This document shows, in pieces, positions 47,448-58,600 of a stretch of DNA of 64,000 nucleotides. The stretch covers positions 5,668,591 through 5,732,590 of the forward strand of contig LS997564.1 in assembly GCA_000469685.2 (NCBI GenBank). Reading direction: 5' to 3'. A program made the position numbers and the translations under genes. The notes below the pieces were generated by a model. The model was not told where the DNA came from and did no database searches. It saw only the letters and a program-made list of their open reading frames with translations. Positions within the stretch are counted from its first letter, which is position 1, and each line of letters starts with the position of its first letter. Origin of the DNA: Haemonchus contortus. Lineage: Eukaryota > Nematoda > Chromadorea > Rhabditida > Trichostrongylidae.

Positions 47448-47677
47448 TCTGGTGCATCGGCCTAACAGCCAAATTTCCCGCGTCAAAGAGTAACATCTTT
47501 GGGGCCTGGAATGAAGACAGCTCTCTCACGAGCAAACTATTACGGTCTTTCCTAAGACCCAGAATCTTAATTGATTCGCCCTTCATAAGGGAAACTCCCG
47601 TACTACGTACCTGGAGAGTTATTTCTGTAGTTATTTTAACTCAGAAACAACTCTCACTTCGGAAATCGCGCAGAAAA

Positions 47678-49200
47678 ATGGCGTTGCACTTCCACAAAAT
47701 TCCAATCATAAACAGCGCAAAAACGCTACGAGGTTTGGTCTCCGCATATACGGAGTACACAAAAAAGGTAGATTATCCCACAATAGATGAGGATAGCTAC
47801 GAGATGTGCAAAGAAACAACCTCGCTGCTACAAAGCGGTATAAATCAAATCAAAGAAGGGAAAGAGAATCTCACAAAACTATACAAAGAGATAAGAGAAG
47901 AATATAGCAACTGCAAAAGTAAGTCCGACAAAAAGGAAATAATGTTGGAAATCGAACAAATCGAGAGTGACTCGCAGCTACATAAGGAACTGGCTGCTGC
48001 AGATGAACTCATCTTTGTTTTGATGCAGGTTATGTTGAGTGTAAGTGCGTAAGGGATCGAATGAGTGTAAAACTTGGCTACGTTTCTTAAAGATCCCTAA
48101 TACTGCAAGAGACCTCGCTCGAAGATCCAGATCACCAAATTGATCAAGAGCAGGATCTTATTTAGGTCGAGGCAACCCAAAATATCGAAAATAACCATCC
48201 ACAAAGCACGTCTAGTGCAACTACCATTGAGATGACTAACGATGACGCTAGACCTCATCGCTCAATAAAACCTCCCCAAGCAACGCGACCGAAATTTTAT
48301 GGCAATGCTGAGGATTTCCAGGAATACTGGGCAATTTTTGAGACCCTCGTTCATAACATTCACGAACTAGACGTTATGGAAAAGATTTTGTTACTCAAAG
48401 AAAGTCTTAGAGGCAGAGCCGAAGCCTCAATAAAAGGAATACAACTCGTATCACAAAACTACGAGTGGATTATCCAAACTTTGAAGGAGAACTACTGCAA
48501 CCAGCCTGCAAATAGGACACAGATGGTGCGAAAACTGGCCAACTTGAAGCCAGCAAGCAATTCCGCCGACAGTTGTTCAGCCGTGTTCGACCAAATCCAG
48601 ATACTAATTAATCAGATGGTGTCCGCCGGCTATGACGTGCGCAAAACCTGTGACCCCATGTGGTATGACACAATACTGGCAAAGTTTCCACGCAACTTAG
48701 TGAAGCATGTCCTACTTTCGAATCATACGCAAGATGGACAAACAATCGAATGTCTCATAGGTGATCTGAAGAAAGGGATTACCGCTAAAAGTTTTGTGGA
48801 AAACAGATTAGGCCCCAAGCCTGACATCAAGGGCACCGCTCCGAAGGATAAGTACGTCAATTCACGCGCTTACTCAAGCGACCAATGCCTGTTCTGTCAT
48901 AATGGTAATCATGCCTCGTTAACATGCAGAACTGTAACCGATCAAGGGAACCGCAGAAAAATACTAACAGACGGTCGCAGATGTTGGAAGTGTTGCTCTT
49001 CCAATCACAGCAGTTTCGACTGCCAAAAACCAGATTGTGCAAAATGCGGACAAAAGCACCATGCGAGCCTATGCGTAAAGAAAGAATGCGTAGGAAATAG
49101 AAGTCGAAACAACACCTATGAAAGTGCTGCCGGTCATAACAATTTGAGATCAGGTTACTTCATCATGAGCGAGCAAACTTCACAGATCGAGATGAACTGA
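47678..49200 (+). pseudogene. BEL/Pao gag, frame broken
   Basis: The first part starts at ATG 47678 (MALHFHKIPI) and is a Glu/Lys-rich helical region ending at a stop at 48052. The second part, 48232-49200, has the Pao-type capsid region (RPKFYGNAEDFQEYWAIFET, about residue 20 of that frame) and three zinc knuckles: CLFCHNGNHASLTC, CWKCCSSNHSSFDC and CAKCGQKHHASLC. The two parts are in different frames with 180 bases between, so gag is disrupted or expressed only with a shift. Confidence 0.85.
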
Positions 49201-49226
49201 AAAGAAGGAACACAAATGACATTCAA

Positions 49227-50072
49227 ATGTGCGCTGAAACTACTTTAGCAAGCTCAAAAAAGGATCCAAACCCTTCGCAACTCGTTCTAATGACAGCCGA
49301 GGGCAATGTTTGGAATCATAAAAAAGGGGAATACGAGAAGATCCTCTTTTTCTTTGATACTGGCGCACAAAAGACAGTTATTGAGGAATCGCTCGCTGAC
49401 AGCCTAGGCGTACAAAGGCAGACCACTGAGACCTGCACAATATCAGGCATAGGAGGCACCATAGAGCGTTTCAAAAGCCACAGTGTAAGCATCAAACTGA
49501 GCACAGCGTATGGTGAGGAACTTAACTTGAATGTGCAAACAAAGCCAGTGATCACCAGCGGTTTTCCCAGCGTGAAACTCAGCGCGGAAGATGTCTCATT
49601 TCTAAAGACAAGAAGTATTTGTTTGGCCAACTCAAAACTTCGTGGAGAACATCAGAAACCACGTATCCTAGTGGGTTTGGACCACTACCACGAACTGTTA
49701 ACAGGCTCACTAAATTCCTTACAAACTCCCTCTGGACTACACATAGCTACTACAGTTTTTGGGCCCACCCTATACGGAAAAGGCGCAGTAGAGAAAATAG
49801 ATGCCACTATTTGTTATGGAATGACCTCTATACACGAAAGCGTGAAACAAGAAAGGCTAAGAAAGATGCCCAGACTTGACAGGCGAAGGATTCCGCCCAA
49901 GAATTTCCAGAAAAACGATAAAGCTGTAAAATATCCAAGACATTCGAAAAGCAGTTCGTTTTGCGGTGTGTTCATTAATGAGACATTTTCCTCAAGAGGC
50001 AACGTCTCTCGATTTTATGCAACAAACAGCAACAGTGAGAATACTGACCGCATTGAAGCTGTCTCACAGTAA
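49227..50072 (+). pseudogene. BEL/Pao pol: aspartic protease part
   Basis: This frame has the retropepsin active site in FFFDTGAQKTVI (about residue 48), the flap-side ISGIGGT and the following FPSVKLS region typical of Pao pol N-termini. It stops before any reverse transcriptase motif. It is out of frame with the second gag part, separated by 26 bases. Confidence 0.85.
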
Positions 50073-50147
50073 GGATCATGTCCAAAAAATTGCGCCACAC
50101 CTTGCGAATCCTCTGAAAAATCCCTAGTACACCAGGGAGCAAAAAAT

Positions 50148-50528
50148 GTGAGTAGGTCACAATCGCAGGAATACTTTTGCGGCAAGAATGTCCAGATCAA
50201 AAAAGGGAACGAGTTTGACCATCCTGATCACTACTCAGATCGTTCTCGATTCAAAATCAATCGGTTAAAACGTATTGTTCATCGAACGAAATCGCTAGCA
50301 GTCTTGACCGAACAATACCTTATTCCGAGAAGAAGCTGGTCATATGGAAAAGCAACCACCGTAGTAATCTCAAAGGATGGTCTTACGCGATCAGAGGAAG
50401 TGCTTAAGCCAAACCATAAAACAATCCATCGACCATTGAACGGGCCATTTCCCTTAGAAATTCTGAGCCGGAATAATCAAACGAGTGGTACGAGCCGACC
50501 GTACACAATCAAGCAACCCAGCCGGTGA
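50148..50528 (+). pseudogene. BEL/Pao pol: integrase C-terminal remnant
   Basis: The stretch QYLIPRRSWSYGKATTVV, then DGLTRSEEV and IHRPLNGPFPLEI matches the conserved domain at the end of BEL/Pao integrases. Everything between the protease and this domain is deleted. Confidence 0.8.
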
Positions 50529-50840
50529 AAACAGAGCTATAGTCATGTAAAAAGTCTCCCAAGTTATGAAAAATTCACGTCGGCATAATCACCACCCATC
50601 TCTCCTCTTCTTCGCCGTCATCGTCATCTCGTCTCCAACCGTCTCCCTTCAAGCTGTCTACACGCACCAACAAGCCGCACAATTCACCTTCTGTCTACAT
50701 TTGTCAACGAGCCGCACATCCGCGCCAAGCCCATAACATGCCACGACACGCCACTTCTCCGATCGCAAGCTGCCAACAAACCGCTCAGATTTGGAAGAAT
50801 TGTTGTGCATGATTTGTTTTTTTTTGTTGCCCCGCGGGAG
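50529..50840 (+). other. BEL/Pao 3' untranslated region and polypurine tract area
   Basis: Pyrimidine-rich repeats of CCGCACAT-like units precede a T run and GCCCCGCGGGAG, the purine stretch just ahead of the 3' LTR that would prime plus-strand synthesis. Confidence 0.55.
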
Positions 50841-51111
50841 TGTCGTCGTCGACGACCCCGCACTATTACGCAAGCGCCCTACCCCCGCTATCAAGTGGGG
50901 CGGGGCGCGGTGGGATTAGGCTCGTGCTTGCTTTACAGTTACTTACAGCATCCACACTTCTCTCATATACTTGCATACTTGCTTCTGCTAAGCGTTGGTA
51001 ACGGTCAACCCGCCCACGCTCCTATCGCTATCTCACAATAAACGTTCTGAACCACCTTTGTCTTATTGCTTTTCAAAAGGCCACCCAGTCTTCACGCACC
51101 CATCCTGGTCA
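50841..51111 (+). repeat. 3' LTR of BEL/Pao element
   Basis: 271 bp, TGTCGTCG...GGTCA, matching the 5' LTR except for about a dozen base changes and small indels (including loss of five bases near 51080). Confidence 0.92.
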
Positions 51112-51116
51112 CGTGG
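51112..51116. repeat. Target-site duplication of the BEL/Pao element (right)
   Basis: Copy of CGTGG at 47167-47171. Confidence 0.85.
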
Positions 51117-52157
51117 GTACCAGAACGTGACGCGAGTGGTCCACCTGCCGTCCGTGCGTCTAACCACGTGCCCTGCCCATCGTTTCTTTGCGTTCCACGC
51201 GTACACTTCGGCGTCACGGATGCCGGACATTGAGCGCATGTCTGCGCTGCGGAGGTTGAGACTTTTCTGCTTTGCGCGGTTCATCTTCAGCAGCGCCCGT
51301 TCTAGAGCTCTTTGTGCGCGAACCAACACTAGCGTTCACGTCTTGTTCTCCGCCCACGTCTCGGATGCGTAACAGAGTGCTGGCAATACCGTAGAGTCGA
51401 AAAGGTCAACTCGTGCTTTCTTGTCCGATACGAGATGAGCCGCTTCTTTTATTTTTCCGATTGCCGCCCGCGCGCATCTTCTGCGTCTCATAATCTCTGC
51501 ACGCAGGTTGTTGTCCATGGAAATTAGGCGGCCGAGGTACACATAGGAGTGGGTGAACTGTAACGTGGTCCCTTCTAGTGTGATGGGTGACGCATCTGCC
51601 CATTCGTTTCGCATGACCATGGTCTTGCTCCTGTTCATCGTGTGGCCAATGGCTTTGCTGACGTCGTCCAACTCCTCCACGATCTGCTGCAGCTCCTCTC
51701 GGTTTTGGCTGATGAGGACGATATCGTCTGCGAAGCGCAGGTTGGATAGTTTCCTGCCGTCGATGTTGATGCCTTTATCGTCCCAGTCCAGTTGCAGCAT
51801 CGCGTGGTTCAGTGCGGTGGTGAATAGTTTAGGAGATATCGTATCACCCTGCCTGACTCCTTTCTCAATCGGCACGCGAAGCTCTCGTTGGAACATGCGT
51901 ATGGTGGTAAAAGTGTCTGTATTACATTGTTCCAGCAGGTTGATGAAGCATGGATCGACTCCTGCATGGTGCAATGTGTTCCAGACAGAGTTGTGCTCCA
52001 CACTGTCGAATGCCTCCGCATAGTCGATAAAGCAGAGAAGGAGTGGTTGTTTGTATTCCCTGGCCCGCTCTATCAGCTGCGTGATAGTGTGGATATGGTC
52101 CATGCAGCAGAAGCTTTTGCGAAAACCGGCTTGTTCGACTGGTTGGTACTCGTCCAA
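51117..52157 (-). pseudogene. RTE-B reverse transcriptase fragment
   Basis: From 52157 the frame reads MDEYQPVEQAGFRKSF, motif A CFIDYAEAFDSV, motif B GVRQGDTISPKLF and catalytic FADD (within [11 protein letters not shown]). After a break at 51336 it continues in another frame as RAQRALERALLK and RWAGHVVR up to the BEL insertion. The remaining C-terminus is at 47028-47166. RT fingers lie upstream in 52190-52450 with stops. Confidence 0.88.
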
Positions 52158-52594
52158 TTGCCTCTCGAGTTTGTTCAGTATGATCTTAGTAAACAGCTTG
52201 TACGGCTGCGAGAGAAGCGCAATTAGGCGGTAGTTTTTTGTTTGATCGCGCTCTCCTTTCTTGAACAGAAGAACCGTGTTTGACTTCTTTCACTGGTCCG
52301 GAATCCTCTGAGCGTCCAGGTACTTGTTGAAGCGCTTGGTGAGCTGCTTGATGATGGTGTGGGACGCCGATTTCAAGAAGTCCGCTGAGATGCGGTCCGG
52401 TCCAGGCGCCTTTCTCGGTTTCATTTGACGTATGGCACGTTCTACCTCTCATTCTTCTATCCTCGGAGCCACCTCTTGTGTTGGCGTAGGAATACGGGAA
52501 ACCGATACCGTCGATCGAAAGAGGTTCGTGTAGTAGCTGACGGCAATCTCCTCGATCTTCGTTCTCGATGTCTGCGGTCTGCCCATCGTGTCCC

Positions 52595-53806
52595 TCATAA
52601 CTGCAATGATCGAGCGAGAGTCATTAAGGTCCTTCGACATCGCTTGAGGCTCGCTCTCGCCTCTGCTGCTTCCTTCAGTCGGGTGTCCTTGTATCGGCGT
52701 ATCGACTCTCTCACAGCGATGCGGCACGCTTTATTGATCGTAGCACGTTCCAGAAGTGAAGATGCAGAGTTACGGTAAACGGCAGCCCGTTGTTGGAGGA
52801 GGGTGCGAGCACGTTCCAGAAGTGAAGATGCAGAGATTCCATCGATCCCGCTCCTCGAGTTGGCCCTTCCTGAATGAGCCGATGCCGTTGCGCAGTGTAG
52901 AAGTCCATTTACGAGCAAGACGTAATCGTGTGTCAAGTCCTGTGCCTCCTGCCACGCGTACTGAGCAGCTGCCATTTCCATGGCGCTAGTGTCATACCGC
53001 GGAAGTCGTATTGGAGGAGGCCGGAAGTGATCACGTCTTCGAAGTTTTGCTCGTAGGCGGATTTTGGCTCTGAAGAGCCTATGGTCGCTTCCGGTGCGAA
53101 ACGCTTCTACCACACTGTCGTCCGGCACACTCCACTTTCTGTTGGTGAGAACCTGGTCGATTTCGCTACGAGTCGCTGCATTAAGGCTTTCCCATATCCA
53201 ACGTCGACCCTCGTTTTTTACGAAGAAGCTGTTTCCGTGGAATAGGTTGCATGCCTCTAAAAGGTCCGTCAAACGCTCTCCGTTTTCGTTCGTTACTCCG
53301 ATTCCATGTGGTCTAGTGCGTGCTGTTGCCGGACTTTCCTCGTGGATGACTGCGTTGAAGTCCCCAACAACGTACTTGTAGTATGATCGCTCGTTCTTTG
53401 TGGCCAGTCGCGGACTGAGTACCTCGATTGAGTCGATCAGATGTTCGATCCGACGATGGACCAAGAATCCTACGCCTCCGACGTTTTTTCCGTCGACTTT
53501 CGCTCCTAGAACGAAGAGGTGCCCGTCATTGGTCTTCTTGATGGCCTTGGTTTTCGTCTTCTGAAGAGCAATGACGTCGAAGCGAAGCCTCTTGCTGGTC
53601 TCATTCAAGATAGTTTGGTCCGCCTTCGAAGACATGGTACGGCAGTTGTAGGTACAAATTCGTAAGCAGTCTCCATGCCTCGAAGGTTTTTCGTCCTGTG
53701 CACTCCAAATCCTGCGGCGGTTTTTGTCTACAGGTCCCTTCAAGTCGCCGTTTGCTCCAGTGCACTTGGAGCTCGTGCTTCCATCTGCGCCGCTCCGGAC
53801 CCTCAT
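52595..53806 (-). pseudogene. RTE-B endonuclease fragment
   Basis: The 403-codon frame holds the EEP endonuclease: ICTYNCRTM, VVGDFNAVIH and GSDHRLFRAK. The expected catalytic Glu of LTETR is replaced (ALQKTKTKA), and about 30 residues before VVGDFNA are missing compared with RTE-A, so the enzyme is probably dead. A 27-base segment with core TTCCAGAAGTGAAGATGCAG is duplicated at 52746-52772 and 52813-52840 (SSLLERA repeated). Confidence 0.88.
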
Positions 53807-53935
53807 TGTGCGTGTTGAAGCTGTTGTACCGTCCTCGGGTAGCTAGCCCATTTTGAGGCGGTGATTGCCTCCACTGTTAGCCGGAATTTCTTCCGTTTCG
53901 CCCCCTCGCCACTTCGAGGCCAGTGGTAGGATTTG

Positions 53936-53952
53936 GGGGGGGGGGGGGGGGG
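53936..53952. repeat. Poly-G run
   Basis: Seventeen consecutive G (C on the RTE-B strand) lie at the upstream edge of RTE-B. Runs like this are rare in A/T-rich nematode DNA and can stall polymerase or form a G-quadruplex. Confidence 0.8.
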
Positions 53953-54734
53953 AGGAGAGGGGAATTTCGATAAAGGTGATATGATTCAAAATGTTTGTTG
54001 ACGAGTCAGCGTTCTCTTAATTTCGAGTCTGGTAGGCGTATTCGTCACCTTTTTCACGGTAAAAAGCAGTTCCACTAGAAGGAAGGTAGGTGAAAAGTAG
54101 GGGAAACCCTATCTTCAAATTTGGCGCGTTTTCAAATTTAATACAAAATAAAACGTGACGTCTTTGTTAATTCTCTATGGTTTACCACTCGCTTCCATGA
54201 TGTTTGCACAAATCAGATTCTTTAGAAATGGATTCATAGGACCTCGATTTTTCCACGTTAAGGTTTAATGAGAATGCAATACTTGGAAGTGATCACCAGC
54301 GAAGTAAATACTGAAAGGGTGATCATTTGTACATATGCTCCATTGTTATTACCAATGATACTGAAGGTCCCCTAGAAAGTTCCCCAAAAAGTTCGAAGAT
54401 CAATAAGCGCGTGTTCAAAGTGGAATCGTTCAGCAGTGATCGTGACTTGAACCACGGACTGTCTCCGACAGTAGGGCCTCTTGCCTTTACACCAATTTTA
54501 CCCTTACGTGAGCTTCTTACGTTACTTTTGTTCACCTTGTACGGATGACCAAAAAGCCTCTATAATGTCTGACCACCTCAAAGATCATTGCAAAGGTCGT
54601 CTGGAGAAACGTAAATATGAAGTGTTTCTAGGTCGAGTATCCATTAATAGTCTGCCTATCTTGTTGAAGCTCGATAGGATATGAGTAAATACTGATGACA
54701 ATTCAGATTTAACCCAAATATTGTATCTGATGCA
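53953..54734. other. Intergenic DNA, nothing recognised
   Basis: Short frames only. The 73-codon frame at 54327-54548 and its complement carry no family motif. Confidence 0.5.
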
Positions 54735-55090
54735 GCACATATAGCCTTCTTAGGTGAGGCCAAGCTAGGCCTATGCGAGTCGCTTGAATGAGTGAATGAC
54801 GATGCGGTTCTCCTTGATGAGCCACTGCTACTCAGTAATCACTCGCCTAAAATAGACGAACGACTCAAGAGCGCTGAAATCTTATAAGTCCGAAAGGCTG
54901 GGCGTAAGCCCTCCGTGCCTTATTTCCGTGGTGTCTATTTCCAACCTGTCCTAGTACATAAAAGGAGAATAAATAGGGATTTTCTGGAGAAAATTTGTTT
55001 ATACGAAGGCGTATGAACGAACAGCGATACTTGCATTTATTACAGTGCTCATGACATCATTTTTATACTAGTACAACAAACATTTCTAAT
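54735..55090 (+). repeat. Dispersed repeat shared with 30870-31160
   Basis: It shares, in order, TCCTTGATGAGCC, a tract ending CCAACCTGTCCTAG, TTTCTGGAGAA and TACGAAGGCGTATG with 30870-31160. It lies 3' of srd gene 2 as the other copy lies 3' of srd gene 1. Confidence 0.55.
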
Positions 55091-55653
55091 TACTTGCATC
55101 AGAGATAATTGAAAATAACATTTCATGTACGAACAACCTGTCCTGTTTATTCAGTGGCTAGTGGGGAGGGCTCCAAATGAATTTATTGTCGTACAGCCGG
55201 AAATTACTCTCGATGGTATTGACTGAAAGGTTGACTTAGTTAGTAAACTAAACATGAAGCGCCAAGCATGTCTGTTTTTGTGTATCCGTGTGTATATTGT
55301 ATGTATATTATTCGAAGAATCCACCAGATAGGGGCGGTCAACGTTGGGATGAGTTAAGCACTCGAAGATGTTCGTAGTACACATAGGCTGAGCTGAACCT
55401 CTCTTACAGTATGCGGGACATAGACTAGAATTAACAAGCTTGTGAGGGAGAGGCGGCTTTGAATTTGGTTCGTCCTCTGTTAACCGAGCATTTCCTTCTG
55501 TGAGATCCTCGCCAAACGCTTAGTCCAAGTTTACTAGACCCTGAACTAAGTTCTAGAAGTCTCTAGAACAGGGCAATTAACTTCGGAAACGTGAGAGCCC
55601 TGCTTGACCGGCAGGGATTGGATCCATTAATCGTAGCTGCGACAGGATCACTT

Positions 55654-58600
55654 TTAATTGTATCGGTTGCTTATGTATGAAGGAAAAACACTTACTGAAT
55701 GTAGTGATTGCAATTGCATCGGTGCAACTATTCCTCTCTGAAGGGGTGCTGTAGCGGTAGTTACGACTGTTTCTTTCGCAGTTGACTGCTTCCACTTCAG
55801 AAACTTATCGCGCATCCATACACGATAGGGGCCAACGAGATATAGCGACACCAGGGGGTTTATTGCAGGAATAGGTACAAACAGATAGACGAAAGAGTAT
55901 TCCATAATAGGATGATCATAGATGTTCAGGAGTCTGACCATATTGACGACAATGCCGCCTAAGTAGAGCACCGGCAAGCAGGCTTGAATAGCAAGAGCCT
56001 TAAAAAAGTCTTTCGATTCAGTAGGGCAGTTTAAGGACAACTTGTCTTGTAAGACCAGTTGCTTAACTGCACGAATTGTCTTGTGAATAATTTACATTAC
56101 AGCAGGTTTTCGGAAAGTTTGTCAGCTATTTCAAAGTCGGTCAGTTATAATAATAGTAATCGATAATAAAATAATTTTTTCTTACTATTCTTCAGTTTCT
56201 ACAGATTTCCTTCGCTGAACTCTCTCTCACTGAAGGATCCCCAGCCGGTTAGTGACGAGGCTACGTAGGGCGTTTCCAGGTGGTGGATAGGGGATGTAGT
56301 CGTCGACCAAAACTCAGTGGTACTTGCCCAGAGACGCAGGTGGATTCAGGGGATGGACTCCTTGATTCTGCTATGCTGAGTCGATCTTCTGTTTCTCGCA
56401 GGCGATCCACACATACGTGTGTGGAGAGTCTGTGGATGCAGTTGGTATCCTGCCCATCGACTTGGCCAAAAGCTTGCATTCGAGTGAATGGGAAGTATCT
56501 GGGAGGCGATTCGGGGCCGCCTCCAAAAACAAAGCCCCTCGTCCACTTCGGGATAGCCTGGCACAAAGCCCCTCGTCCACTTCGGGATAGCCTGGCAAGC
56601 CCCCGGAGCTCCCGCGTCAGAGCCTGGCAAGCTGCACGTTGGTATCTACACGAAAAAACCAGCAATAGAAATGGATTTCATTCCCCTGAACCTGAGGGAG
56701 CCCCGATACAGCAGCGTTGGGTAGGACCGCTCGGGAGAGGCTGCTAAAATCTCAGGGCTAAAACAGGCTGCCCAAAAGAAGAAGGACTAAGATGGCGATC
56801 TGTACTTTCAACGCACCGACGCTTGCATCGGAAGCGTGTATAGAAGACCTGCTGATGCAAGCTAGGAAGATCAAGTACGACGTCATCGGACTGACCTAGA
56901 CGAGGAGGCATCGCCCGCTGCGCGCTGTATTTGAGACTGGAGAAGAACTGTCCCTTGGAACGTGCGACAGCAGAGGCATCGGCGGCGTAGGTGTCCTCGT
57001 CAATACGCACTTGACCATGAACATCGATCTTTATGAAAGCTTAATAACCCGAATCGGATGTTTGCGATTAAGAAGATGTGGCTCAATCCCAGCTCTAACC
57101 ATCTTCGTTGCCTACGCACCAACATCAAGCTACGAAGAAGTGGAGTTGGAGGCGTTTTATATGGATTTGGAGAGGCCCTACAGAGAAGACCGCACTTTCT
57201 TCAAGGTCATCGTCGGTGATTTTAACGCCAAAATTGGCCCCAGAAAAACGGCTGAAGAGCTTCACATCGGGACTCACGGAGTGGAATGGAATGAGCAGGG
57301 TGAAAGGCTATCCGAGTTTATAATGACGACCCACACCATCCATGGTAACTCCCAGTTCCAGAAGCCCTCTCATTTAAGATGGATAAGGGAGCCACCTGGT
57401 GGGCAGCTCCATAATGGAATAGACCACATCATCTTCAATCGTAGATTTTGCCTGACTGACGTCGCTGTTGTTCCCAAATTCTACACGGGATCGGACCATC
57501 GTACCTCCGCGCTAGATTCCGCTTCTCAGTTCGTGGAGAGAGCTATGAAATTTAGGAAACGAAGCTCCAAGACCTCTATCAACTTGGACCACTCCGCTTG
57601 CCTTGCGAGTGAATGGGAAGATTCCGTAATCGACAACATCGATGAAGAGTACAGCCGGCTCGTCGAACATCTTCACGATAGCGCTAGGAAAGCAGAGAGT
57701 CTACAAGTGGCCAAGAGACGACTCTCTTCGAAGACTCTCGAGCTGATACGCTAGCGTGGAATCGCGCGAGCTACAGGCAATCATCGACAAATGTCCGAAC
57801 TCGCGAAGTTACGCAGAGAAGCGATAAAGGAAGATCTGAAAGAGAAAAGAGCAGCAGTTATGGACGAAGCCGTCGAGGCCGGAAAGAACATTCGCAAAGC
57901 CCGATGGAGCTTCGCCAAGTACAAGACTAAGATGACTTCCCTTCGTCGTCCTGACGGAACAGTTCCTGCATCTCGAAGGGCAATGGAGAAGGTCATCTAC
58001 GTTTCTACTCGGATCTCTTCGACAGCCACGTCTACCTGCCTACCTACCATCTTAGGCAAGACGAATATATCGCTCCTTCGGTTCTCCCTTCCGAAATACG
58101 ACGTGCCATCACAGCGATGAAGAATTGTACGGCGCCCGGTCCCGATAGGATCAAACCAGAACATCTGAAGAGTCATCCACCGGTCATCGTCAGAACTCTA
58201 GTTAGGCTCTTCACGTGGTACCCGTCGGAATGCAAAGTGCCCACTTCGTGGAAAACTAGCAAGACTGTGTTGCTATATAAAAAGGGAGATCCAGACGATA
58301 TTGGCAATCATCGTCCAATCTGCTTGCTGTCTGTAATCTATAAGCTTTTCCCTCGCGTCATCCTGAACAGGATTGGTAGAATATTAGACGAAGGACAGCC
58401 ATGCGAGCAAGCAGGTTTTCGGAGAGGGTTCAGTACAATCGATCACACCACACCGTTACTAGACTCATTGAAGTATCGCGAGAGTACAAAATGCCGTTCT
58501 GTCTTACGTTCATCGATTTGAAGAAAGCCTTCGACACCGTCGAGACAGGAGCGGTAATCAAAGCCCTGGGCAACCAGGGTGTACCTACTCAATATATGTA

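Larger units (their letters stand above)
47172..51111 (+). mobile_element. BEL/Pao LTR retrotransposon, non-autonomous
   Basis: LTRs at 47172-47447 and 50841-51111 bracket gag, an aspartic protease and the extreme C-terminus of pol. The reverse transcriptase, RNase H and integrase core are missing: the protease frame ends at about 50072 and the next recognisable segment is the integrase C-terminal domain at 50148-50528. The total of 3.94 kb is well short of an autonomous BEL element. It is nested in RTE-B. Confidence 0.9.
46985..53945 (-). mobile_element. Second RTE-family retrotransposon (RTE-B), split by a BEL/Pao element
   Basis: Minus-strand protein fragments run from 53806 (endonuclease) to the stop at 47028. 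The frame breaks at 51112 and resumes at 47171 exactly across the BEL insertion: WYP on one side joins REIKRTLGRPATRWSD on the other. Its protein is related to RTE-A (GVRQGDTISPKLF, FADD, RWAGHV) but clearly distinct. The 3' end after the stop carries a CCAAGTAT-type reiteration. At least two in-frame stops and shifts (near 52230-52590) and a local duplication in the EN-RT linker make it inactive. The 5' end lies near the poly-G run. Confidence 0.9.
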
